A stretch of DNA of 64,000 bases from a virus: the IMG/VR virus record IMGVR_UViG_3300023184_004198, positions 62,001-126,000 of that record; one strand, written 5' to 3'. A program made the translations under genes and the position numbers. The first letter of the stretch is position 1; every line of letters begins with the position of its first letter. Below, piece after piece: positions 44,311-51,407 of this stretch. A model generated the notes under the pieces. It did no database searches. It had not been told where the DNA came from and saw only the letters and a program-made list of their open reading frames with translations.

Positions 44311-44458
44311 TATGAAATGGTATGCGATTGTGATGATTGTTATTATTGGTGCACCATTAGCAGGCATGGCTCTTAAAGAGTACCAAGACAGCCAATGCCG
44401 CATTGAAGCCATTCGTGCCAACATGGAAGCAGACAAAATCGCACAAGTATGTAAATAA
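44300..44458 (+). CDS. Small membrane protein, 52 aa
   Basis: Starts at the ATG at 44300 (or at 44312). One hydrophobic segment (residues about 7-24, YAIVMIVIIGAPLAGMAL) is followed by a charged helical tail ending in VCK. Probably membrane-anchored. No family recognised. Confidence 0.55.
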   Translation: MDTDMKWYAIVMIVIIGAPLAGMALKEYQDSQCRIEAIRANMEADKIAQVCK

Positions 44459-44468
44459 TGGAAATGCT

Positions 44469-45329
44469 GTGACTGAGCAATATAACACATCAGGGAGATT
44501 GTATACATTTGGGTGTAGCATGACCCAATATCGCTGGCCTACTTGGGCAGACATTATTGGAACATGTTGGAACGAATTTGAAAATTGGGGACGAACTGGC
44601 GCAGGCAATCAATATATTTTTAATTCTGTAATAGAATGTGATGCCAGAAATAATTTTAACAGCAACGATACAATATTAATAATGTGGAGCGGCATAGCAC
44701 GAATTGATTATTATCAATTCAATGCATGGGGGCATATAGTTTCAAGATTTCCAGACAAAAACAATCCAGATTACCCAGTTTGTTGTCCCGACGGCTACGA
44801 AATTTTAAATTTTGCGTATATGCGGGCGATTGAAGAATTTCTAAAATCTAAAAAAGTTACGTTTAAGATGATGTCTTGGCACCCATACAAATCCTCATCC
44901 GACGCATACAATTTATATTCAAACACCATTAACAATATTGATGTAATATACTTTGATAAAAAACCAGTATTTGTTAAAAATGACCAAATGGTAGATGTAT
45001 TGACAAAAGAATTGTATGATAGGTTGTATGGCCCTGATTGGCCATCGTTGCGCGACATACAAAATAATTCGTATAATACTACCCCAGAAATTCAAATTGA
45101 AATAAACGAATTTTTAGAATTATTAAAACAAGACAAAAGATTAAACATTCTCAACAATGAAGGCGATTCGCACCCAACACCATTGTCGCATCTCAAAGCC
45201 ACTCAAAACACTTTTAAAAATTTAACTATTTCAGACAGCACTGTTGACTGGATAAAAAATATTAATCACGAATTACTGAATGGCAATACAATAAGTTTTA
45301 ACAAACACATTCCAAAACATAGATTATGA
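44469..45329 (+). CDS. SGNH-hydrolase-like protein
   Basis: A 286-residue protein, probably starting at GTG 44469; upstream codons lie within the previous gene. TFGCSMTQ (block I Ser17), WGRTGAGNQY (Gly/Asn oxyanion blocks), IMWSGIARID and a C-terminal DSHPTPLSH (Asp-x-His pair) follow in the order of SGNH/GDSL esterases. Might remove acetyl groups from a surface glycan. It is strongly A+T-rich, like the radical SAM block at 15899. Confidence 0.7.
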   Translation: MTEQYNTSGRLYTFGCSMTQYRWPTWADIIGTCWNEFENWGRTGAGNQYIFNSVIECDARNNFNSNDTILIMWSGIARIDYYQFNAWGHIVSRFPDKNNPDYPVCCPDGYEILNFAYMRAIEEFLKSKKVTFKMMSWHPYKSSSDAYNLYSNTINNIDVIYFDKKPVFVKNDQMVDVLTKELYDRLYGPDWPSLRDIQNNSYNTTPEIQIEINEFLELLKQDKRLNILNNEGDSHPTPLSHLKATQNTFKNLTISDSTVDWIKNINHELLNGNTISFNKHIPKHRL

Positions 45330-45793
45330 CCAAGAAAATCTTTTATGAAAAGGTTGGGAGAAAATATGTACCTGTGCATGAGTATGATGAGTACCTCATG
45401 GATGGCCTACCTTATGGCAATCATTTGATCATGTGCTACCCTGGCGGAAAGAGCACACGCTATAATATTGATCCTGCCCTGGCACCCATGATAGCGGCCG
45501 GACGTGTGGCTGAAGACAACATGAGTGAGGCTGTGCGTGATGCCAGTGCCATGCGTCCACGCCAGCATCCACTTACCCAAAAACAACAACAGGCTTGGCA
45601 ACGGTTGAACAAGGCCCTGGGCGATGACGTCTACACCATTGAAATTGCCAGTGCCAGAGAAATTGTTGATGCTGGCATCAAGGCCATGCAAAAGGAAGCC
45701 CAGCAATTATTAACCAATCCTGCTGTGAAACTGGCCTACGAGCAGTTTCTCCTTGTGTGCGAATTAACTAAAAAACAAGTTGACAACGCCTAG
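45326..45793 (+). CDS. Conserved hypothetical protein
   Basis: A 155-residue protein (MTKKIFYEKVGRKYVPVHEYDEYLMDG...). The first half is strand-rich with a YPGGKSTRYN loop, and the second half has charged helices. It overlaps the SGNH gene by four bases. The following promoter's -35 box lies in its last codons. Confidence 0.65.
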   Translation: MTKKIFYEKVGRKYVPVHEYDEYLMDGLPYGNHLIMCYPGGKSTRYNIDPALAPMIAAGRVAEDNMSEAVRDASAMRPRQHPLTQKQQQAWQRLNKALGDDVYTIEIASAREIVDAGIKAMQKEAQQLLTNPAVKLAYEQFLLVCELTKKQVDNA

Positions 45794-45808
45794 CAGTCGC
45801 AGTATAAT
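45780..45808 (+). promoter_or_regulatory. Consensus sigma-70 promoter of the structured leader
   Basis: TTGACA (45780-45785), spacer 17, TATAAT (45803-45808), both exact consensus. Expected start of transcription is near 45815, which opens about 190 bases with no convincing gene before the ATG at 46007. Confidence 0.85.
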
Positions 45809-45814
45809 CACTGT

Positions 45815-46000
45815 GCATGACCAGGGAGGTGGGTTGTTTAATGGGCACTGTAGGAATAGATCTGTAACCGGTCCTGCCGTGCGCCGTGGCATCAGAAACG
45901 TAAATCCCGTAGGATGAGACACTGGCTAGATCTGGCAACAGATCAAAACACTGGCTGGTACCCAGTGGAGTATGCCTTGTAGATAAAAACAGTGAGAAGG
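45815..46000 (+). ncRNA. Structured 5' leader or small RNA, unassigned
   Basis: This stretch of about 190 bases has no credible gene (only a 16-codon frame at 45817) but is full of hairpins. GCAC...AGGA (45845-45855) pairs with TCCT...GTGC (45872-45882). ATCC/GGAT flank 45904-45914. GATCTG (45929-45934) and CAGATC (45939-45944) close a GCAA tetraloop. CACTGG (45949-45954) pairs with CCAGTG (45962-45967). AGATCTG occurs twice and ACACTGGCT occurs twice, so alternative pairings are possible, as in a riboswitch. It matches no known RNA family that I recognise. Confidence 0.55.
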
Positions 46001-46006
46001 ATAGCA

Positions 46007-46324
46007 ATGTCTGTTGAAATTGAAACCTCTGCGTCGAGCACGTTTGAATCCCTTGACTCTCTTAGATCAACGCCCTTGGTCATGCACCGTATTCAGGTTG
46101 AGTTGCGTGATATCAAAGTCTGGTATGCAGTAATACGTGAACTCAATCAGGCCTTTGGTGTCAACAACTGGAAGGGTCAAAATCATGTTCGACGTCGCCT
46201 GGAAGACCTGATCTGGAACGACAGCAAAACTCTCTGGGTTTGGTTTGATGTTCCAGATGAGAAGATTGCCACCTGGTTGGCCGTTAAACTAGCCGTCACA
46301 GTTCGTGTACCACCCAATAAATAA
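46007..46324 (+). CDS. Hypothetical protein downstream of structured leader
   Basis: A 105-residue protein starting at the ATG at 46007 after GAGAAGG. The sequence (MHRIQVELRDIKVWYAVIRELNQAFG...) is strand-helix mixed with several Trp. No signal peptide. If the leader is regulatory, this gene and the membrane protein that follows five bases later would be its targets. Confidence 0.65.
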   Translation: MSVEIETSASSTFESLDSLRSTPLVMHRIQVELRDIKVWYAVIRELNQAFGVNNWKGQNHVRRRLEDLIWNDSKTLWVWFDVPDEKIATWLAVKLAVTVRVPPNK

Positions 46325-46328
46325 ATCT

Positions 46329-47873
46329 ATGTTCCTCAGTTATTTTACACTATTAACCGCTCTTTCATTGAGCGTGGTCGCGGCCTGGTACAGTATACTG
46401 GGCCTTACTGCTATTTTTGCATCAGCAGTGATTCCCATCATCATCATGGGATCAATTCTGGAAGTGGCCAAGGTCACTGTCACAGTATGGCTGCACGAAT
46501 ATTGGCCACGGTGCCGACTGCTGATGAAGATATATCTTGTGCCGGCTGTGGGCATGCTCATGGTGATCACCTCAATGGGCATCTTTGGTTTCCTATCAAA
46601 GGCACACAGTGATCAAAATTTAATCAGCGGCGATGTAATAAGCCGAATTGCAATATATGATGAAAAGATCAAGACCCAGAAGGACAATATTGAAGCGAAC
46701 CGTCGGGCACTTAAACAGATGGATGAGGGAGTGGACTCGGTATTGGGTCGCTCAACAGATGAAAAAGGTGCCGACAAAGCTGTGGCTCTCAGAAAAGCCC
46801 AGCAGAAAGAGCGTGGTAGACTTCAAAGTGAAATACTACAGTCGCAGAAGTCCATTGCGGAACTTAACGATGCCCGTGCGCCTATTGCCGCCGAGGTACG
46901 TAAAGTCGAAGCAGAAGTTGGGCCAATTAAGTATATTGCGGCGTTCATCTACGGCGACAACCCGGACGCCAACTTACTAGAACGTGCTGTGCGTTGGGTG
47001 ATCATCATACTTGTGGTGGTGTTTGATCCACTAGCCATCATGATGGTGTTGGCCGCCACAGAGAGTTTGAAATGGGAACGTGAACGCAGATTGCAACCTG
47101 CCTATGAACCCGACGATGGTCCACTGACTGAAGAGCAAATTGACCAACTGCGTGAGATGGCGGAATCAGAATTGCCCCAAGGCGAAACAGTGACCACCAG
47201 TCACCTATTTGATGAAGAATCAACGGATCCACACCCACCTGGTTGGATGTACGGTGATTTGAAATCGCATCCACTGAATGAACAAGAAGTTGAAGAGGTT
47301 GTAGAAGAGTTTGATCGTGCTAGACATGCATACTTAGATGGATTTGACCATTTCAAAGATCTCAAACCTGTTGTGGCGCCCAAAAATGACATTGAACCTG
47401 TGGTGTTTAATCCAGAATATTTAAATGCACTGGCACAAGAGTCTGAATCAGATGACCATGATGATCCCAGAATACGAGCTGCCATCAAACAATGGAAGAG
47501 TGAAAATCCAGATCGTACCATCAAAGAAGAACGTGCCAAACTTGCTCGTGGAAAAATTGATCAATTGCCTTGGATGAGTTTGATAGCAGACAATGATCTA
47601 GGCAGAGAACCCACATCAGGATTTGGTATTGTTTTCCCAGCCAATCCAGTCAAAGGCGACACATTCATGCGTGTTGATCGCATGCCCAATGTGCTGTACA
47701 AATTCAACGGGCATCACTGGATTATTACAGACAAAAATTTAACTGATAACTACACATATGATGATGCATATATTGAGCATTTGATTGCACAGCTCACAAG
47801 CGGTGAATATGATCCAGACATGCTGAGTGATGCTGAAGCAGATGCTATTGCTCGTCGCGTAAAACCAATTTAA
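46329..47873 (+). CDS. Large membrane protein with coiled-coil centre
   Basis: A 514-residue protein. Three hydrophobic segments in the first 95 residues, a charged helical region at about 100-215, another membrane segment at about 220-245, and an acidic Glu/Asp-rich tail ending in a small globular domain (FGIVFPANPVKGDTFMRVD...). Similar multi-domain membrane proteins occur in T4-like marine phages with unknown role. Two bases separate it from clpX. Confidence 0.75.
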   Translation: MFLSYFTLLTALSLSVVAAWYSILGLTAIFASAVIPIIIMGSILEVAKVTVTVWLHEYWPRCRLLMKIYLVPAVGMLMVITSMGIFGFLSKAHSDQNLISGDVISRIAIYDEKIKTQKDNIEANRRALKQMDEGVDSVLGRSTDEKGADKAVALRKAQQKERGRLQSEILQSQKSIAELNDARAPIAAEVRKVEAEVGPIKYIAAFIYGDNPDANLLERAVRWVIIILVVVFDPLAIMMVLAATESLKWERERRLQPAYEPDDGPLTEEQIDQLREMAESELPQGETVTTSHLFDEESTDPHPPGWMYGDLKSHPLNEQEVEEVVEEFDRARHAYLDGFDHFKDLKPVVAPKNDIEPVVFNPEYLNALAQESESDDHDDPRIRAAIKQWKSENPDRTIKEERAKLARGKIDQLPWMSLIADNDLGREPTSGFGIVFPANPVKGDTFMRVDRMPNVLYKFNGHHWIITDKNLTDNYTYDDAYIEHLIAQLTSGEYDPDMLSDAEADAIARRVKPI

Positions 47874-47875
47874 AC

Positions 47876-49087
47876 ATGAAATCACCCGAAACCCTAGACA
47901 ACTGTAGTTTTTGCGGCAAGCACAAAGATTCAGTGGCCAAACTTATTGTGGGCAGTGAAGTCTCAATCTGCAATGAGTGTGTGGACTTGTGCCAGACCTT
48001 GCTCAAAGAAGAGCTGCCGATCAAGACCAAAGACGCCACTGACGAAACTTTGGACCCACGTGCCATCAAAGACCATTTGGACCAATATGTGATCGGACAA
48101 GATCATGCCAAGATGGTGTTGAGTGTGGCCATTGCCAATCACTACAAACGCATCGCTAATGCGGATCCTGATACCGAAATTGAAAAAGCCAACATTCTTA
48201 TGTTGGGCCCTACAGGTTCGGGCAAAACCTTGCTGGCTAGAACAGTGGCACGTTATTTGGATGTGCCGTTTGTGATTGCAGATGCCACCAGTTTGACCGA
48301 AGCAGGCTATGTGGGCGATGATGTAGAAAGTTTGATCACGCGGTTGTACACAGCCGCTGGTGGCGATGTAGAAAAAACACAACGTGGTATTGTGTTTATT
48401 GATGAAATTGACAAGATCAGTCGCCGTAGCGAGAGTGCCAGTATCACCCGAGATGTGTCAGGTGAAGGTGTACAACAGGCTCTGCTCAAATTGGTAGAAG
48501 GTACCAAGTGCAGAATTACCCCACAAGGTGGCCGCAAGCATCCGGCAGGAGATACTGTGGAAATTGACACAGCCAATATTTTGTTTATTGCAGGCGGTGC
48601 GTTTGTGGGACTGGACAATATTGTAAAAAGCCGTGTAAAAGGTACCAGCATTGGATTCTCAGCACAAGTAGTAGCAGACAACACCAATATCACCTTGGAT
48701 AAAACCACACCCGAAGATTTGATCAAGTTTGGCATGATCCCAGAATTTGTAGGACGTTTCCCCAGCTGGGTAGCCTTGGCAGAACTCAGCAAAGCAGACT
48801 TGGTGCGTATACTGCAGGATGTCAAGCACAGTTATGTCAGTCAATATCAATGGATATTCAAACGTGATCAAGTTGAGTTGAAATTCAGCCTAGACAGCCT
48901 GGACTTGATTGCAGAGCGCACCATTGCCAATAAGACTGGTGCTAGAGGTTTGCACTCAGAACTAGAGCGTGTGCTATTACCACACATGTATAATTTAACA
49001 CGTTATCGCAAGGGCGGAATTCAGGCCTTGAATATCAATACTGACCTGGTAAATAATCCTGAATCACTTCGGGAAATAAATGAGTAA
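47876..49087 (+). CDS. clpX: ClpX-type AAA+ unfoldase
   Basis: A 403-residue, full-length ClpX. Zinc-binding domain C10/C13/C32/C35, Walker A GPTGSGKT (111-118), pore loop GYVG (144-147), Walker B IVFIDEID, RKH-type loop GGRKHP (218-223) and the IGF motif (259-261) that docks onto ClpP. No clpP is present in the window, so it would work with host ClpP or as a stand-alone unfoldase. It overlaps the bS21 gene by eight bases. Confidence 0.94.
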   Translation: MKSPETLDNCSFCGKHKDSVAKLIVGSEVSICNECVDLCQTLLKEELPIKTKDATDETLDPRAIKDHLDQYVIGQDHAKMVLSVAIANHYKRIANADPDTEIEKANILMLGPTGSGKTLLARTVARYLDVPFVIADATSLTEAGYVGDDVESLITRLYTAAGGDVEKTQRGIVFIDEIDKISRRSESASITRDVSGEGVQQALLKLVEGTKCRITPQGGRKHPAGDTVEIDTANILFIAGGAFVGLDNIVKSRVKGTSIGFSAQVVADNTNITLDKTTPEDLIKFGMIPEFVGRFPSWVALAELSKADLVRILQDVKHSYVSQYQWIFKRDQVELKFSLDSLDLIAERTIANKTGARGLHSELERVLLPHMYNLTRYRKGGIQALNINTDLVNNPESLREINE

Positions 49088-49304
49088 ACCACACGCTAGA
49101 TCAGTATTAGTACAAGATAACAATGTTGAAAAAGCCCTGCGCAAGTTCAAGAAAAAAGTGCAGAATTCCGGCATACTAAATGATATTAGAGAGCGTGAAT
49201 TCTACACCAAACCCACCACTGCTAGAAAGCTCAAACGCAGTGCCGCTCGAAATCGCTGGCGCAAATACATTGAAGGTCAACAACTCCCGCCCCGCACACA
49301 CTAA
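49080..49304 (+). CDS. rpsU: Ribosomal protein bS21 homologue
   Basis: A 74-residue basic protein with the bS21 signature NVEKALRKFKKKVQNSGIL followed by REREFYTKPTTARKLKR and an AARNRWRK end. bS21 helps the 30S subunit bind mRNA leaders and is a known cargo of large aquatic phages. Its start lies eight bases inside clpX, so the two are translated together. Confidence 0.9.
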   Translation: MSKPHARSVLVQDNNVEKALRKFKKKVQNSGILNDIREREFYTKPTTARKLKRSAARNRWRKYIEGQQLPPRTH

Positions 49305-49318
49305 ATTTTCCAAATATT

Positions 49319-49378
49319 TTGACACAGAATGAAATTTGTGTTATAAATATACTTGTAGCGCCGATGGTCGGGCTACAA
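49319..49378 (+). promoter_or_regulatory. hsp20 promoter and 5' hairpin
   Basis: TTGACA (49319-49324), spacer 17, TATAAA (49342-49347). The -10 region also reads TATAAATA, the T4 late element, so both polymerase forms may use it. The transcript starts near a hairpin: TTGTAGC (49353-49359) with GCTACAA (49372-49378), plus CCG/CGG. This would protect the 5' end. The ribosome-binding site AAAGGAG is outside it. Confidence 0.7.
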
Positions 49379-49414
49379 TTCAAAAGTCATCTTGCTTAAT
49401 AAAGGAGAAAACAA

Positions 49415-49873
49415 ATGACAAAAACTCTAACCCTTCGCAGTTTCGATCTTCCCGCAATTCACAAATTTGGTATCGGTTTCGATAACCTGTTTGATGATCT
49501 CATGCGTGTCAACGCTCAACAAAGCAATACCAACTATCCGCCCTATGACATTGTGCAAGTCAATGATGACGAGTACATGATTTCATTGGCAGTGGCCGGT
49601 TTTGGGCCTGACAACTTGAGCGTGACCAAGGACAAAAAGACCCTGGTAGTGGAAGGCAAACACAGTCGCGAGACTGTGGACAACGAAGACGCCACAGCAA
49701 AATACTTGCACAAAGGCATCAGCGAGCGCAGTTTCCGCAGGGAATTTACCTTGGCTGATCACGTGGAAATCAGCAATGCACATCTTGAACTGGGCATACT
49801 CAGCATTCACTTGAAACGTGAAGTGCCTGAAGAGGCCAAGCCAAAGACCATTGCGATTACCTACAAAGAGTAA
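49415..49873 (+). CDS. Small heat-shock protein (Hsp20/IbpA-like)
   Basis: A 152-residue protein with an alpha-crystallin domain. YPPYDIVQVNDDEYMISLAVAGFGPDNLSV opens it, and SFRREFTLADHVEISNAHLELGILSIHLKR closes it with the conserved A/G-x-L-like turn. Hsp20 proteins hold unfolded proteins; phage versions are common in T4-like marine phages. Strong SD and own promoter. Confidence 0.92.
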   Translation: MTKTLTLRSFDLPAIHKFGIGFDNLFDDLMRVNAQQSNTNYPPYDIVQVNDDEYMISLAVAGFGPDNLSVTKDKKTLVVEGKHSRETVDNEDATAKYLHKGISERSFRREFTLADHVEISNAHLELGILSIHLKREVPEEAKPKTIAITYKE

Positions 49874-49888
49874 TATAATGTAAATACA

Positions 49889-49910
49889 GTGGCAGCAATC
49901 CTGCTGCCAC
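49889..49910 (+). other. Intergenic hairpin between hsp20 and clpS
   Basis: GTGGCAGCA (49889-49897) and TGCTGCCAC (49902-49910) form a perfect 9-base-pair stem with a four-base loop. No T tract follows, so it is not a standard terminator. It could be an RNA-processing or mRNA-stability element. Confidence 0.6.
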
Positions 49911-49932
49911 TAATTGTAAGCAAGGAATAGAA

Positions 49933-50244
49933 ATGGCACAGAGCGATACACGCACACGAATCAAACCATCAGAGGCTGTTCAAGAGCCTCCCATGTTCAA
50001 AGTTATCTATTTGAATGATAACCAAACCACAATGGATTTTGTGGTGGACAGTTTGATTGAATACTTTGATTACACTCCCGAGACTGCTGAACAAATAACC
50101 ATTGATATTCATCAAGCAGGTCAGGCCACAGTGGCAGTGTTGCCTTATGAAGTTGCTGAACAAAAAGGCATTGAAGTCACACTCAGCGCACGTTCACAAA
50201 GTTATCCACTGCAAATCAAACTAGAACCTGAAACGGTAAATTAA
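49933..50244 (+). CDS. clpS: ClpS adaptor protein
   Basis: A 103-residue protein. VIYLNDNQTTMDFVVDSL matches the ClpS NDDxTPMxFV motif, with N28, D29 and M34 kept and the second Asp replaced by Asn (N30). H60 matches the N-end-binding His. ClpS delivers N-end-rule substrates to ClpAP, and in E. coli it blocks ssrA substrates. With ClpX nearby it suggests redirection of host proteolysis. It converges on the next gene with four bases of overlap. Confidence 0.88.
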   Translation: MAQSDTRTRIKPSEAVQEPPMFKVIYLNDNQTTMDFVVDSLIEYFDYTPETAEQITIDIHQAGQATVAVLPYEVAEQKGIEVTLSARSQSYPLQIKLEPETVN

Positions 50245-51029
50245 TCGTCTATCACAATGCGTCGTGGATGATACACATACTGACGCCATTCAGTGTCTCC
50301 CCGACCCCTGCAGTTGTTGACAAAACGCACACCTTGACGTATTTGATCCACACTTCCATGATAGTGTCCAAAGCACCAGGTGTGCAATTTCTTTTCAGTG
50401 TCTGCACTCAGAGCTCGCATCATGAATCCATTGCCCATGGTATTGAAGCGTAGAGTATCAGCAAGTCCAATATCGTGTGCAATCAAACTTGAATTAGGAA
50501 CAGTGTGTGTTACACAAACAATTTTCTTGACGTCATGATGAGTTTGCAGTCGTTTAATACTAGTAGTCATATAAGTGGCATCTGTGGTGGCCAGGCGGCC
50601 CACAGTTTTGGCAACTTGAGCTGTGACCTGACATTGATCTTGAAACCACAATGATGTTTGTTCTGCATCTATGCTGGAATCAAGATTGTAGGTCCACCAA
50701 CCATTGGTACCTACCACAGCCACCCCATCAACTACAACCACATTATCTTGTAAAAATACTATGTTGGGTATTTTTCTTATTCTACGAGCAAGTTCAGCAT
50801 AACTGGCATTTAGATCATCGTAATAATAACGATGCTCATCGTTGCCATCTACATAGAACACAGCCTGATAGCACTGGCCAAGATGACGCAATGTGTTCAT
50901 TACAATTTCTCGATCTCGTGCAAGATCGCCAGCCACAATACAGTAAGGACTGGTGGCCAAGCCAGTCCAATCAAATTCTGGCCAAGTTTCTGCATGTAAA
51001 TCAGAAATTAAATCAAATGCAACACTCAT
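50241..51029 (-). CDS. Calcineurin-like metallophosphoesterase
   Basis: A 262-residue protein with SDLHAE (DxH), VAGDLAR (GD), VDGNDEH (GNxE; the usual His is Asp), VTHTVPN and FGHYHG in the order of metal-dependent phosphoesterases. It differs from the PlcP protein at 53925 in length and motifs. Its start codon is 24 bases from the divergent gene at 51054. The substrate is unknown. Confidence 0.85.
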   Translation of the reverse strand: MSVAFDLISDLHAETWPEFDWTGLATSPYCIVAGDLARDREIVMNTLRHLGQCYQAVFYVDGNDEHRYYYDDLNASYAELARRIRKIPNIVFLQDNVVVVDGVAVVGTNGWWTYNLDSSIDAEQTSLWFQDQCQVTAQVAKTVGRLATTDATYMTTSIKRLQTHHDVKKIVCVTHTVPNSSLIAHDIGLADTLRFNTMGNGFMMRALSADTEKKLHTWCFGHYHGSVDQIRQGVRFVNNCRGRGDTEWRQYVYHPRRIVIDD

Positions 51030-51053
51030 GATACATATTTAAAAGGATTACAC

Positions 51054-51407
51054 ATGAACATTATATTTGGAGACGCCTTAGACACACTGCCAGACAACTA
51101 CACTGTGCTGGAGTTAGATACATTTGTATTTCCTCCCGAAGGTGAAAAACGCACCAGTTATTGTGTAGTTGAAAAAGTGCCGTTGGGAGATTTTCCATTG
51201 ATGGAAGCCTATATCAAAGTACATGCTGACATGATGCAGGCCTATCGAGATCAAAACTGGGATTATTGTTTGCATGCCATCAAAGGGCTAACAGGGCGTT
51301 GGAATGGTGAACTAGATAGTTTTTACAGTAATTTGTTGCAACGTGTTGAAAACTATCAGGCCAACCCACCAGGTGCTGATTACACCGGCTTTATTGACAG
51401 ACGTTGA
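51054..51407 (+). CDS. Conserved phage hypothetical protein
   Basis: A 117-residue protein with AAAAGGA before the ATG. A central Tyr/Asp/Trp-rich helix (MQAYRDQNWDYCLHAIKGLTGRWNGELDSFYS) recurs in marine T4-like phages. It converges on the aminotransferase gene with a 28-base overlap. Function unknown. Confidence 0.7.
   Translation: MNIIFGDALDTLPDNYTVLELDTFVFPPEGEKRTSYCVVEKVPLGDFPLMEAYIKVHADMMQAYRDQNWDYCLHAIKGLTGRWNGELDSFYSNLLQRVENYQANPPGADYTGFIDRR

Noticed and set aside
45817-45867. 16-codon peptide gene at the start of the structured RNA
   Set aside because: No SD, unremarkable sequence, and it overlaps the first stem. The RNA structure looks the more likely signal.
45815-46000. tRNA, tmRNA or glutamine/cobalamin riboswitch
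   Set aside because: No T-loop GTTCRA, no acceptor stem or CCA, and none of the conserved glnA or B12-box sequences were found.
49889-49910. Terminator between hsp20 and clpS
   Set aside because: The stem is strong but there is no T tract on either strand, so it is listed as a hairpin only.
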